The position numbers and the translations under genes were made by a program. The notes below the pieces were generated by a model. That model saw nothing but the letters and a program-made list of their open reading frames with translations, was not told the DNA's origin and ran no database searches. A DNA stretch of 64,000 nt from an uncultured Clostridia bacterium (GTDB lineage: Bacteria; Bacillota; Clostridia; Oscillospirales; Acutalibacteraceae): assembly GCA_947632045.1 (NCBI GenBank), contig CANRNQ010000007.1:37748-101747 (forward strand), in the 5' to 3' direction. This document shows positions 27,325-36,115 of this stretch, in pieces. The first letter of the stretch is position 1. Every line of letters starts with the position of its first letter.

Positions 27325-27828
27325 CTACCTCGCCCCAAGCGCCCTGCCGAGCGGCGGAATTATAACTCCTGCCGAAACTCCGGTCAGCGCGCCTGCCACG
27401 ATAGACAAAAGCAGATAAAGCCACCAAAACGAAAACACGCGCATATCGCCCATCAGAAGCCCCGCAGCGGCGAGCTGAGCCGTATTGTGCGCGGCCGCCG
27501 AAGCAACCGACACCCCGACAAAGCCGAAGCGCGCAAGCCAAAACAGAAAAAGCATTACGGCGAGGCTGAGCAAGCCGCCGCATAGGCTCATGATACCGGC
27601 GGTGACCCCGCGAGTGACAAATATAAGCAGCGCCTTCACGCCGACAACCGAAAGCGAACCGGCGGCGCCGACAAGGGGAATGGCCGTTATGACCGCTAAG
27701 TTGGATAGCCCGAGCCTGCACCCGGGGACAAAAAACACGGGCAAAGGCAGAGCCGATTCAAGAGTCGAAAGCACCGCCGAAACGGCGCAGAGCATCGCGC
27801 AGAGCGCGTTTTTTTTAGCCGCTGACAT
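27325..27828 (-). CDS. Gx transporter / heptaprenyl diphosphate synthase component I-like membrane protein
   Basis: About 167 residues with five or six predicted membrane helices and the small-residue pattern of ECF-transporter S-component-like proteins (PGCRLGLSNLAVITAI, SVVGVKALLIFVTRG). Family members are annotated as Gx transporters or HepI and usually sit beside a NusG domain II protein, as here. The substrate is not known. ATG 27828 is 7 bases after GAGG; GTG 27834 is too close. The gene ends 22 bases before element C. Confidence 0.78.
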   Translation of the reverse strand: MSAAKKNALCAMLCAVSAVLSTLESALPLPVFFVPGCRLGLSNLAVITAIPLVGAAGSLSVVGVKALLIFVTRGVTAGIMSLCGGLLSLAVMLFLFWLARFGFVGVSVASAAAHNTAQLAAAGLLMGDMRVFSFWWLYLLLSIVAGALTGVSAGVIIPPLGRALGAR

Positions 27829-27840
27829 TTTCACACCTCA

Positions 27841-28230
27841 TCACCCCACAACAGCGTCCGCGCCGCCGCTTTCGCCCTCGAGCGCTATCGATATCCTGCC
27901 CGGCATACAGATAAGACTCTGACCCTCGCGCGTTATTTTGCCGGTTTTCTCGCATATCTTATCGCGGCAGCTCGAGTCCTTTACAAATACGCCGTCGCCG
28001 TCTACGACCAGAGTCATCTCTATCCCGTTTTCTCCGACGAGCTTATACTCTCCGGCGTGCTCAAGCGGGTAGACCCCCGCGTCCCTGCCGTTTATTTTCA
28101 CACAAGCGCTCAAGGGTGCGCCCGCGCCCTTGACGGAAATAAAAAACGATATCGCCGCCGCGGCTAAAACGAGGGCAATTATAAAAATGTCCGCTGCGGC
28201 GAACAGCGGAGTTTTTGAAAGCTTCTTCAT
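27841..28230 (-). CDS. NusG domain II-containing membrane-anchored protein
   Basis: 129 residues. An N-terminal membrane helix (about residues 12-33) is followed by a small beta domain with the family motif VKDSSCRDKICEKTGKI and SLICMPGRISIAL. NusG_II (DUF1312) proteins commonly precede the Gx transporter and an FMN-binding or RnfG-like gene. The two conserved cysteines (SCRDKIC) are present. The protein is extracytoplasmic; its function is unknown. Confidence 0.88.
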   Translation of the reverse strand: MKKLSKTPLFAAADIFIIALVLAAAAISFFISVKGAGAPLSACVKINGRDAGVYPLEHAGEYKLVGENGIEMTLVVDGDGVFVKDSSCRDKICEKTGKITREGQSLICMPGRISIALEGESGGADAVVG

Positions 28231-28323
28231 TACTGCACACCCTCCTTTGAGCCTGCGGCTAAGCCGCGCAACGGGCGTTGAGCGCCTTACAAATCAATTC
28301 ATTATAATTTTATCACAGGGCGC

Positions 28324-28362
28324 AAAAAAAGGCAACCGCCTTCATGGGCGGTTGATTTTTTT
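28324..28362. terminator. Bidirectional terminator
   Basis: Stem CAACCGCC (28333-28340) / GGCGGTTG (28347-28354), flanked by seven A on the left (28324-28330) and seven T on the right (28356-28362). It separates the decayed REC/GGDEF remnant from the NusG_II/Gx pair. Confidence 0.85.
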
Positions 28363-28420
28363 ATAAAAGCATAGCGGCTCTGCCCTGCGATAAAATAGGA
28401 CGCGGCGCTTTACATCGCGC

Positions 28421-28733
28421 TCAAACGCGCTCGGCGTTAGACTCCTTTTTCGCCTTATACATGAGAGCGTCGACCTTTTGTATGAGCAGCTTTATATCCT
28501 TTGCCGCTCCGACGGCGCAGCCGACCGACGCGGAAACGGTCAGATATGAGCTTTCGTTTATCGCGGCTATCTGCTTTTCACAGCGCTCGGCAATAAGCCT
28601 CGCAGCCGTGCATACTCCATTCGGCTCTCATTCCTATTTGGGTGAGCATTTTAGTAACGCTGTCGCAGGTGTTGAAGTTGTCGTCAACGGCCAAGCCCCT
28701 CATGCCGAATAGCTCGCGTATGAACTGACCCCG
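28421..28733 (-). pseudogene. Decayed receiver/GGDEF chimera
   Basis: Reading the minus strand, the first half encodes a receiver-domain start (GLAVDDNFNTCDSVTKML, with the DD pair) up to about MHGCEA near 28615, and then runs to a stop. In a different frame, the second half encodes the C-terminal end of a GGDEF diguanylate cyclase domain (SASVGCAVGAAKDIKLLI, DALMYKAKKESN) and stops at 28421. There is no start, ribosome-binding site or full domain. The best reading is two signalling genes, or one hybrid kinase plus a GGDEF gene, fused by a deletion near 28610-28620. It lies directly downstream of the LCP gene. Confidence 0.75.
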
Positions 28734-28756
28734 TTATTCTTCATTGTGTTATAAAA

Positions 28757-29815
28757 TTACGAGCCCTGCACCGAGCTTTCAAAAATGAACAGTGCGAGCC
28801 GCTTGCGCTGCGTTATCCAGTCGGTTATAACGACTATCGACTGCTTGTCTACGGTTTTATCGTATTTATATAAATCGTCCGCCGGAACCCTGAACTCCTC
28901 AAACTCGTAATTTAAATATGTCAGCGAGCTTGCGACAAGCGCCGTGATCTCGTCCTTTTTCAGGTTGGTCGTTATCATCGGCCCGATTTTTGAAACTATC
29001 TGCACTATCTCGCCGATGTTCGCCGTCTTGAACTCCCCTATCAGCGTGCTCAGCAGCTTTCTCTGCCTCTGCGTTCTGTCAAAGTCGTTTCCCGGCACCA
29101 CAAACTCCGGGTGCTCCTCCTCCTCGTAGCCTCTGTCGCGAGCATACCACAGGGCCTGCCTGCCGTTTAAGTGCGTCATTCCGGCGACCTCAGGTATTTC
29201 ATAACGCTCCTCGACCTGATTGTTGATATAGCACTGCCAGTTTATATACGCTATTTCTTCCGACGAGAGCTCTATATCCACTCCGCCGAGAATGTCGATT
29301 ATCTCGCGAAAGGCGCTGAAATCAACGACGGCGTATCTGTCGATATTTATTCCGAAATTGGTTTCTATCGTCTGTATGGCGAGCTGCGCTCCGCCCCTTG
29401 TGTAGCCCGAGTTGAGCTTATCCTGACCGTAGCCCGGCACCTTGACGTACAAATCTCTTAAAAACGACGTCATCTTCAGCTTCTTGTGGCGGTTGTCTAT
29501 CGACATCATTATCATGGTGTCGCTTCGGCCGTGGTCGTCGCCCTCGAGTATGTGATCCTCGCCAAAGAGCATGATATTGAGTATTTGAGGATCGTTTAAA
29601 AGCTCGTCGCTTGAAAGGTCTGTATTCATGTCGCCCGACGACGCAAGCGTATTCCCGCCGGAATTTGAATCGTCAACATATTTATAATTGACCGAAGCTA
29701 TGACGTTATACATGGTGAGCAGCCCTACGCCTATCGCCGCCGCTATTAGGCAGCCCACGAGCGCGATGGCCTTTTTGACCCCAAAGGCGCTCTTTATCTT
29801 TTTATCATTTTTCAT
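28757..29815 (-). CDS. LytR-CpsA-Psr (LCP) family wall-polymer ligase
   Basis: 352 residues. A short cytoplasmic N-terminus and one membrane helix (about residues 15-40) are followed by the extracellular LCP domain: LFGEDHILEGDDHGRSDTMIM, with phosphate-binding arginines in GRSDT and SFLRDLYVKVPG, and later DILGGVDIEL and DRTQRQRKLL. LCP proteins transfer polymers such as teichoic acid from undecaprenyl phosphate to peptidoglycan. Its position beside tarJ/tarI-like genes supports a role in attaching a ribitol-containing polymer. Confidence 0.93.
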   Translation of the reverse strand: MKNDKKIKSAFGVKKAIALVGCLIAAAIGVGLLTMYNVIASVNYKYVDDSNSGGNTLASSGDMNTDLSSDELLNDPQILNIMLFGEDHILEGDDHGRSDTMIMMSIDNRHKKLKMTSFLRDLYVKVPGYGQDKLNSGYTRGGAQLAIQTIETNFGINIDRYAVVDFSAFREIIDILGGVDIELSSEEIAYINWQCYINNQVEERYEIPEVAGMTHLNGRQALWYARDRGYEEEEHPEFVVPGNDFDRTQRQRKLLSTLIGEFKTANIGEIVQIVSKIGPMITTNLKKDEITALVASSLTYLNYEFEEFRVPADDLYKYDKTVDKQSIVVITDWITQRKRLALFIFESSVQGS

Positions 29816-29928
29816 TTTTCCCCGTTGATACGGTACTCTCCTTTCCGTGATAACCGTATTTTGATCATATGTTAGTTATTTTACAATACTCCGCCAAAAA
29901 TTACAACAAAAATTTTTTACAGCTCACC

Positions 29929-30942
29929 TTACAATCTCCATTCAAATACGGTCTTAAACGGAGTGTTCAAATCCGTCGCAAAAACGCGGTGTATGTCGTC
30001 TATCGACTTTACGGGCTCGTCCTCATAAATTATCGAGCCGAGCCGCCGCCTTATTTTCTGGCTTTCCATCATCTTCGCCGCCTCAAGAAATTCCTCGCGG
30101 CCGCTGCGGCTGTTGCCTATCAGCGTCAGGCCCTTTTCGAGCACCTGCCTTGTGTCTATCGACACATAGTTTTCGCTAACCCCCAAAAGGCCGACCGTGC
30201 CCTGCGGCCTTATGTGCTCTATTATATCGTGTATCGCGTCGTAGCAGCCCTCGCCTCCGGCGCACTCAAAGGCGTGATCGACCTTCAAATCGGCCGGTAT
30301 ATTATAAGTGAGGTGAGTTTCCGCGACAAAGGAAAACCGCGACAGCTTTCGCGCGTTTTTGCCAAAGACGATTATACGCGATTTTGGCATTTTGACCTTT
30401 AGGGCGCAGGCTATCACAAAGGCTATGCTTCCGTCGCCCCACACTCCTATTGTATCGCGGTACTTATGCGCCGCCTTATCGAGGCGCGACACGGCGTGGA
30501 CGGCCACGCTGAGCATCTCGCACATGGTCGCCGTTTGATAAGGGATACCCTGCACGCTCACGAGTCTGTCGGGCGGCAGGGTGACAAATTCGCTCATGAA
30601 TCCGTCGTATCCGCTTGAAAGAAAGCGCGAGCCCTCTTGATAGTTCTCGTATATCCCCTCGCGCTCATATCCGGGAATATTGGGTATCAATACGACCCTT
30701 TCCCCCTGCTTAAAGGTTCCCGTCTTATCCGAGAGCACCTCGCCGCAGCACTCGTGTATCAGCGCCATGGGGAGCTTTTGCGCGAGCGTTTTTAAATCGC
30801 GGTTGCCGAGGTAATACCTCTGGTCGGCGCGGCATATCGACATATATCTCGGCCTTACGAGCACGTTGTCGGATATGTCCGCGTCCTCATACTTCACGCT
30901 TATAAACTGAGGATTCACAAGCTGGTAAATATAATTAATCAC
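29929..30942 (-). CDS. tarJ: Ribulose-5-phosphate reductase, TarJ-like alcohol dehydrogenase
   Basis: 337 residues of the zinc-dependent medium-chain dehydrogenase family. Zinc ligands are seen in YMSICRADQRYY (Cys) and LIHECCGEV (His-Glu). The Rossmann segment is GVWGDGSIAFVIACAL. TarJ-type enzymes reduce ribulose-5-phosphate to ribitol-5-phosphate for CDP-ribitol synthesis. It overlaps the upstream cytidylyltransferase gene by 8 bases, the standard TarI-TarJ pairing, which is the main support for the substrate. Confidence 0.85.
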   Translation of the reverse strand: MINYIYQLVNPQFISVKYEDADISDNVLVRPRYMSICRADQRYYLGNRDLKTLAQKLPMALIHECCGEVLSDKTGTFKQGERVVLIPNIPGYEREGIYENYQEGSRFLSSGYDGFMSEFVTLPPDRLVSVQGIPYQTATMCEMLSVAVHAVSRLDKAAHKYRDTIGVWGDGSIAFVIACALKVKMPKSRIIVFGKNARKLSRFSFVAETHLTYNIPADLKVDHAFECAGGEGCYDAIHDIIEHIRPQGTVGLLGVSENYVSIDTRQVLEKGLTLIGNSRSGREEFLEAAKMMESQKIRRRLGSIIYEDEPVKSIDDIHRVFATDLNTPFKTVFEWRL

Positions 30943-31654
30943 TTTCTTTTATACCTCCCACAAGCACTTGAGCAATCTTATAGTCAGTTACTGTGGTTAT
31001 CTTCATATTTGATATTTCTCCGTCTACAAGCTTTACGGGCGTTCCCCTCATGACGCATATCTTGCACGCGTCGGTCAATATCGCCTTTTCGCTCGGCTTT
31101 AGCTTTGAGTAAAGCTCCTTGAGCAGCTTTATATTGAAGCTCTGCGGCGTTTGCCCCTGATACATTATCTTTCTGTCGGGTATTTCCGATATATCCGCTC
31201 CGTCGTGCGACTTCACTATCGTATCGGTCGCCGGCACCACCGTATCGCAGGCCCCGAATTTTATCGCCGCGTTGATATTGTCCTCGAGTATTCTCAGCGT
31301 TACAAAGGGGCGAACAGCGTCGTGGGTTACTATTATGTCGTCGTCCTCTATCGCGCCGTAATCCTTTGCTATTTCGTCGATTATATTAAATATCGTGTCG
31401 TTGCGGTTTTCTCCGCCCGGCGCAAGTCGAACTCTTTTTAGCGCCAAATCATACTTTTCGAGAAGGTCGGTCATATGCGACATCCAGCTTGGGTGTATGC
31501 CGAGATATATTGCGTCGAAGCGGCTGCACGTCAGCATTTTTTCGAGCGTATGGATTATTATCGGTTTTTTGTCGAGGGGCAAAAACTGCTTTGGCAGAGA
31601 TGAAATATGCATTCTTGTTCCGCTGCCGCCTGCTAAAATCGCACCGTAAATCAT
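30935..31654 (-). CDS. tarI: D-ribitol-5-phosphate cytidylyltransferase, TarI/IspD family
   Basis: 239 residues. The nucleotide loop is ILAGGSGTRM with PKQFLPL, and further conserved blocks are GGENRNDTIFNII and THDAVRPFV. The family contains both IspD (MEP pathway) and TarI. The overlapping TarJ-like gene and the nearby LicD and LCP genes favour CDP-ribitol synthesis. Because dxs is in the window and IspD is required for the MEP pathway, IspD activity cannot be excluded. AGGAGG precedes the ATG. The 5' flank holds element D. Confidence 0.82.
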   Translation of the reverse strand: MIYGAILAGGSGTRMHISSLPKQFLPLDKKPIIIHTLEKMLTCSRFDAIYLGIHPSWMSHMTDLLEKYDLALKRVRLAPGGENRNDTIFNIIDEIAKDYGAIEDDDIIVTHDAVRPFVTLRILEDNINAAIKFGACDTVVPATDTIVKSHDGADISEIPDRKIMYQGQTPQSFNIKLLKELYSKLKPSEKAILTDACKICVMRGTPVKLVDGEISNMKITTVTDYKIAQVLVGGIKESD

Positions 31655-31747
31655 AATGATTGTACCTCCTGTTTTTTAATTTGGTTTTATAAATATGTTA
31701 ATAAACTGAAAAGCGGCCTTACCTTGTCGCACGCTCAGGGTTGATTA

Positions 31748-31900
31748 GCGGGGGCGCGGGGCGGCGACCGGCGCGGCGCAGCCGCGCCTGAAAACGCGGC
31801 GGCAAAATTATTTTTACCGAGGCAAGCCCCCTGCCCCGCCGCGTTTTTGGCAAATTCCCGCCGGAGGCGGGAATTTGCGGTCGCCGCCCCGCGCCCCCGC
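31748..31900. repeat. Compound palindromic element, copy D (short hairpin first)
   Basis: The outer repeat is a perfect 22 bases (31748-31769 / 31879-31900) ending in GGGGCGGCGACC, the longest in the set. Short hairpin GGCGCGGC-gca-GCCGCGCC (31770-31788). Central stem AAAACGCGGCGG / CCGCCGCGTTTT. Long hairpin GCAAATTCCCGCC with its complement around gga (31850-31878). The loop ends CCCCTGCCC on the plus strand and shares an aligned block (ACCGAGGCAAG) with copy A. It lies between the licD stop and the tarI ribosome-binding site. The 9-12 base terminal repeats of other copies are not evident. Confidence 0.9.
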
Positions 31901-31912
31901 ACCCGCTCAAAC

Positions 31913-32758
31913 TCATATGCACGGCTTGTCCAAATCAAGATAACATAAATCGTGATGCGGTACCCGCTCGCTCTTTGGCGGCATGGCCATATATTCCCCG
32001 AACGCCAGCTTCAAATATCTGTCGTAGCCCTTCGGCAGGGGCATCATGTATCCCTCAAACTCCTTTAAGACCACCCCGTCAAAAATATCCTTGGGATACT
32101 CTATGCCCATATATTTTGGCCCCGCGCAAAGCTCCGTTATGCAGTCGCAGTCCTCGACCTTATATTTCGTCATATGCCGCTCGGCCATGCGCCAGATTTT
32201 TCTTCTCACACCGCTGCCCCTGAATATCCCGAGCAGTATCCTGCTGCCAAGGGCTATTACCCCGCCGTGCTTTTGCGGCACGACCTGAGCGAGGAACAGC
32301 GAGTACACCACCGCCCACAGCTTCTGCATCTTTCTCTTGAAGCCGTGCGGACAGCCGTCGAGCGGAAAAACGTCCATCACAAGGCCGTGCGGAACGTCTA
32401 TGTCCGCCTGATTTAGCTTGACGCAGGTCGCGGAGGTGTCCACTATCGTCGTGAATATATTCCCCGTGAATATCTCGTCGTCGGTCTTAAGGCAAAGGAA
32501 CCTCGGATCCTTTGAATATTTTTTCCAAAGCTCGGGCAGCCTTTCATAGTCGCTGCGCGGCATGAAAACGTCTATATCGTCGTCCCAAGGGATAAAGCCC
32601 TTATTCCTCAGGGAGCCTATGCAGCAGCCGCCGCAAAAGCAGAACATAAGTCCGTGCTCGTCGCAGAACTGCTTGAAATATACGAGTGTTTCAAGCTCCT
32701 TTAGCTGTAGCCGCCTTATCGTTTCGTCGGAAAGCGCGATGGGCTTCGGCTCGTTCAT
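31913..32758 (-). CDS. LicD-family phosphotransferase
   Basis: 281 residues. The LicD signature is complete: LETLVYFKQFCDEHGL, FCGGCCIGSLRNKGFIPWDDDIDVFM (the DDDID metal site near residue 60) and MDVFPLDG. LicD enzymes belong to the nucleotidyltransferase fold and transfer phosphocholine or another alditol or phosphate group onto surface glycans. Given the tarIJ pair just downstream, transfer of ribitol-phosphate is plausible, but this is inference. It overlaps the GT2 gene by 4 bases. A positively charged helix near residue 170 may touch the membrane. Confidence 0.9.
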   Translation of the reverse strand: MNEPKPIALSDETIRRLQLKELETLVYFKQFCDEHGLMFCFCGGCCIGSLRNKGFIPWDDDIDVFMPRSDYERLPELWKKYSKDPRFLCLKTDDEIFTGNIFTTIVDTSATCVKLNQADIDVPHGLVMDVFPLDGCPHGFKRKMQKLWAVVYSLFLAQVVPQKHGGVIALGSRILLGIFRGSGVRRKIWRMAERHMTKYKVEDCDCITELCAGPKYMGIEYPKDIFDGVVLKEFEGYMMPLPKGYDRYLKLAFGEYMAMPPKSERVPHHDLCYLDLDKPCI

Positions 32759-33822
32759 TCACAATCCCCCGTTTCGCTTCTCAGTTTATTTTTCACAAGC
32801 TCTATCCCCTCGCTCGATTTTCTCCTTGCGCCGCCTCTCCAAAAGGGCATTTTTATGAGCCCGATAAGGCTGCCTAATCCGTAGGAAATATGGAGGAGGG
32901 GGAAAATAAGCGGCAGGAGCAAAAACTGCGGGCGGCTCTTGCCGTTTGTAAAGGCTCCGGCTGTTATAATCACGTCAAAAATGAGATACAAAGCCGCCAA
33001 CGCTATCAGCGGAGCAAAAAATCCGAAGGCGCAGAAAATCACGGAGAGGATAAGGGCGCAGACCAGGGCGAGCGGGGCAAAATGAAAGAGGGATATGCAC
33101 CCGGGGCATACTCCGAGCGTCAGCGCGACCCAAAGCCCGTTGCCGAACTTCTGCTTCATCATTCGTGGCAGACTGCTCCTGATATACTGATAAGACCTTA
33201 TCCTCGGGTCGCAGCATATCCTGTAGCCCGCCGACCTTATGCGGTAGTGCATCTCGTTGTCCTCGGTTCGCCCGAGCTGCTCGTTAAAGCCGCCGACCTT
33301 TGCAAAAACCTCCCGACGGTACGCCCCGTGAAAAACCGAGTCGACATACCGTCTTTTGTCGCTTTCCCGTCTGTATACGGCGAAGGAGCTGCCGAAAAGC
33401 GACTCCTCCGCGGCGAGCAGCGTAAGCTGCCAAGGGGTTTCCTCCATAGCCCTCGCGGGTCTGCCGCCGCCGCAAACATACTCGCCGCTTTCGATGCACC
33501 TCGCGTTCTCGCTGAGAAAATCCGACGGTATCGAGCTGTGCGCGTCAAGGCGTATTATCACGTCGCCGCAGGAATTGATTATCGCGACGTTCCACGCGCC
33601 CGCCTGATTTCCCACCTTGCAGTCTATCACCCTTACGCTGTTGTAAGCCTTATTGCGCGCGGCAAAGTCGAGCATGAGCTTCTTTGTGCCGTCGCTCGAG
33701 CAGTTATTTACAAGCACTATCTGAGTGTCGCTTTTCGGGTAGGTCTGCTTTTCAATTTTTTCAAACAAGCCCCTTAGAGCGTTTTCCTCATTCAGGGCTA
33801 TAACACATAAAGAAATCAGCAT
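32755..33822 (-). CDS. GT2 glycosyltransferase with C-terminal membrane helices
   Basis: 355 residues. The GT-A catalytic part has SLCVIALNEENAL at the start, LVNNCSSDGTKKLM, a DxD-like metal motif in IIRLDAHSSI (near residue 100), and the acceptor-loop acid in RTEDNEMHYRIR. Two to four membrane helices (about 230-305) anchor it. It resembles EpsA/WcaA-like enzymes that extend exopolysaccharide or wall-polymer chains on undecaprenyl carriers. The sugar is unknown. It is in one unit with licD. Confidence 0.88.
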   Translation of the reverse strand: MLISLCVIALNEENALRGLFEKIEKQTYPKSDTQIVLVNNCSSDGTKKLMLDFAARNKAYNSVRVIDCKVGNQAGAWNVAIINSCGDVIIRLDAHSSIPSDFLSENARCIESGEYVCGGGRPARAMEETPWQLTLLAAEESLFGSSFAVYRRESDKRRYVDSVFHGAYRREVFAKVGGFNEQLGRTEDNEMHYRIRSAGYRICCDPRIRSYQYIRSSLPRMMKQKFGNGLWVALTLGVCPGCISLFHFAPLALVCALILSVIFCAFGFFAPLIALAALYLIFDVIITAGAFTNGKSRPQFLLLPLIFPLLHISYGLGSLIGLIKMPFWRGGARRKSSEGIELVKNKLRSETGDCE

Positions 33823-33823
33823 A

Positions 33824-34696
33824 TCATTCTCCGGCTAAAATATTTTGCGCGCTTTCAAGTCCGCTGTAAGCCTTCGCGTCCGGCTGCGCAGTGCGCGCCG
33901 CCTGTTCGCTGTCGCGCGTTTTTATTATCCATTTGGCGCTGTTTGCAAAGGATACCGTCATATACGGGAACACATATAAAAGAGGAATAAAGAAAAAGCA
34001 GAGCAGCAGCCACGGCACAAACGAAAAGAAGAGCATGAGATACTTTTCGGCGTTGCCCTTCATATATTCGATTGAGCGCCTTATTATAGCGGAATAAGCC
34101 TCGCCGCCCCTTGAATCAATATAGAGGTACTGCGCGAGGAAATATTTAGCCGTAAGCGCAAGCGTCGCCACCACGGCGCAGGAGCCTAATATAATGCAGA
34201 AAATAAGCATCAGGGTAGAAATTATCCTGTTGTCTGCGAAAAGGTAATACGCGACGGCGCATATTATCGAGGGGATAAGGGTCAACACGGCCGTGAAAAG
34301 CACGCGCAGCAAAAGAGCGAGGTTGAAGCAGAGCGAATCAAAATATCTGCCGCGCGAAAAATAGTAAAAAATGTCAAACGCCCGCGCGCGCTCGCCGCGT
34401 GCGACGGCCGCGCCCACCCTCGTTATGCCGCTTATAAGCGGCAAAAAAAGCACAACGGCGGTAATTTTCAGGGCTTCTATGGCAAGACATATTGAGGCGT
34501 TTATAGGCATTTTTTCAAACGCTTCAATAAAGCTTTTAACGTCTGAGTTATCTATGCCTAAAAAGAGTATAAAGGTTTCTATTATATCCGCAAACAGGAA
34601 GGGTACAAAAAGCACCGCAAACGCCGCTATAAGCACCGCCCAGTTTCCCTTTAGAAATTCCCTCGCCTGCTTTTTAACCAAAAAACTACCGCCCAT
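33824..34696 (-). CDS. Polytopic membrane protein (DUF975-like)
   Basis: 290 residues with about six membrane helices, an N-terminal KKQAREFLKGNW motif and a C-terminal FPYMTVSFANSAKWI. This fits the DUF975/YciC-like small-glycine membrane family of Firmicutes, which has no known activity. The ATG at 34696 has AAGGAG 5 bases upstream. The tail is soluble, polar and Ala-rich (TAQPDAKAYSGLES). It lies one base before the GT2 gene, so it probably belongs to the surface-polymer unit. Confidence 0.75.
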   Translation of the reverse strand: MGGSFLVKKQAREFLKGNWAVLIAAFAVLFVPFLFADIIETFILFLGIDNSDVKSFIEAFEKMPINASICLAIEALKITAVVLFLPLISGITRVGAAVARGERARAFDIFYYFSRGRYFDSLCFNLALLLRVLFTAVLTLIPSIICAVAYYLFADNRIISTLMLIFCIILGSCAVVATLALTAKYFLAQYLYIDSRGGEAYSAIIRRSIEYMKGNAEKYLMLFFSFVPWLLLCFFFIPLLYVFPYMTVSFANSAKWIIKTRDSEQAARTAQPDAKAYSGLESAQNILAGE

Positions 34697-34708
34697 AATT
34701 ACTCCTTA

Positions 34709-36082
34709 TCAATCGCAGTTAAGCATATCGTACATGGCCTGCAAGCATATCTGCGCGTGCAGGAAAAACTTTTCTTCGTCGAGCGACTCGTCGCTGTTGT
34801 GCATACGGCTCTCGTCGTCGGGGAATAGCGGCCCGAAGGCGACTCCCCTCCCGCCGAGCATTCTCGCGTAGGTTCCCCCGCCCGTCGAATAAAGCGCGGG
34901 CTTCTCCCCCGTTATCGCCTCATAGGACGAGCTCAAAAGCCTTACAAGCTTTGAGTCCTCATCAAGGCGCAGCGGCTTTATGTGGTCTATCACCCTCACC
35001 TTAAGTCCTTCCTTTTCGGCAGCCTTTCTTATTCTGTAAAACACGGCCTCGCTGTCCATCGTCACGGGATAGCGAATATCTATCGCCGCCTTCGCCGAAT
35101 TTTCGAGTATGCTCACCATGCTCAGGCAGAGCGTAAGCGAGCCCGAGGCGCTGTCGCGCATTTTTATGCCCAGCGAATTGCCGTTCGTTTCAAGTCCTAT
35201 CGAGTTATCGAGGAAACCGACGAGAGAGCCGAGCCCGCGATAGCCGAAATTAGACGTGAGCAAATCTATCAGCTGAGCCGCCGCGTTTACGCCCTTGTCG
35301 GGCTCGCACGCGTGAGCGGCTTTGCCCGTCGCTATTATCATCATGCCGTCTATTGTGTATTTAAATTCAAAGTCAACGTCCGTCTTTGCGTCCGCAAAGC
35401 GGTAGAGCTGGTGCTCGTCGGCCTCGGAGCAGTCGAGCAGTACATACGCCTTGTCGGGAACAGCGTTGAGCGCGTTGCCTGCCTTGAACTCGTTTAAAAA
35501 CGTCCCGTCGTTGTCGGGGGCTTCTATCTCGATTTGCATTATCCCCTTTTCGGCGGCGCATATGCCGTATTCGCTGTCGGGGGTAAAGCTCATGTCGGGC
35601 AGGGGCTGAGCCTCAAGGTAGGTCTTTATACACTCCATGCCGACCTCCTCGCGCGTGCCGTATATAGCCCTCAGGGTGTTTTTGCCCTTTATCCCCTCGT
35701 CCTTAAGCGCCTTTAAGCAGTAGAGAGCGATTATCGCCGCTCCCTTGTCGTCGGCGACTCCTCTGCCGTACAGTCTGCCGTCGCGTCTTGAAAGCTCAAA
35801 TGCGTCGCTGCTCCAGCCGGAACCGGCGGGGACCACATCGAGGTGGGTCAGCACTCCGCAAAGCCTTCCGCCGTCGCCGTACTGAACGTGGCCGGCTATA
35901 TCCCGAACATTCTCGGCTTCAAGCCCCATCTCGGCGGCGCGGTTGAGTATAAACTCAAGCGCCCTTTTCGTTTCGTCCTCCGACTGAGATGATACCGACC
36001 TTATGCTAATCAGCGCGGCGAGGTCCTTTAATATATCGTCCTTATATTTTAATATTTTTTCACCGAATGACAAATACTCCAT
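34709..36082 (-). CDS. M20/Sapep-family dipeptidase (PepV-like)
   Basis: 457 residues. The co-catalytic metal sites are visible: THLDVVPAG (His, near residue 88), [10 protein letters not shown] (Asp), [11 protein letters not shown] (Glu-Glu), TPDSEYG (Asp) and a late histidine. A lid domain lies between them. Family members are Mn- or Zn-dependent dipeptidases (Sapep, PepV) that act in the cytosol on small peptides, sometimes beta-Ala or D-amino-acid dipeptides. Its place among envelope genes may mean wall-peptide recycling, but that is only position. It precedes the DUF975-like gene by 12 bases. Confidence 0.9.
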   Translation of the reverse strand: MEYLSFGEKILKYKDDILKDLAALISIRSVSSQSEDETKRALEFILNRAAEMGLEAENVRDIAGHVQYGDGGRLCGVLTHLDVVPAGSGWSSDAFELSRRDGRLYGRGVADDKGAAIIALYCLKALKDEGIKGKNTLRAIYGTREEVGMECIKTYLEAQPLPDMSFTPDSEYGICAAEKGIMQIEIEAPDNDGTFLNEFKAGNALNAVPDKAYVLLDCSEADEHQLYRFADAKTDVDFEFKYTIDGMMIIATGKAAHACEPDKGVNAAAQLIDLLTSNFGYRGLGSLVGFLDNSIGLETNGNSLGIKMRDSASGSLTLCLSMVSILENSAKAAIDIRYPVTMDSEAVFYRIRKAAEKEGLKVRVIDHIKPLRLDEDSKLVRLLSSSYEAITGEKPALYSTGGGTYARMLGGRGVAFGPLFPDDESRMHNSDESLDEEKFFLHAQICLQAMYDMLNCD

Positions 36083-36087
36083 CTCCC

Positions 36088-36115
36088 GTTAAAAGTTAAA
36101 AGTTAAAAGTTATTG
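36088..36115. repeat. Seven-base tandem repeat at the yfhO-type 3' end
   Basis: Three TTAAAAG units span the small gap between the M20 peptidase start and the stop of the YfhO-like gene. They supply the TAA stop context. Confidence 0.7.
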
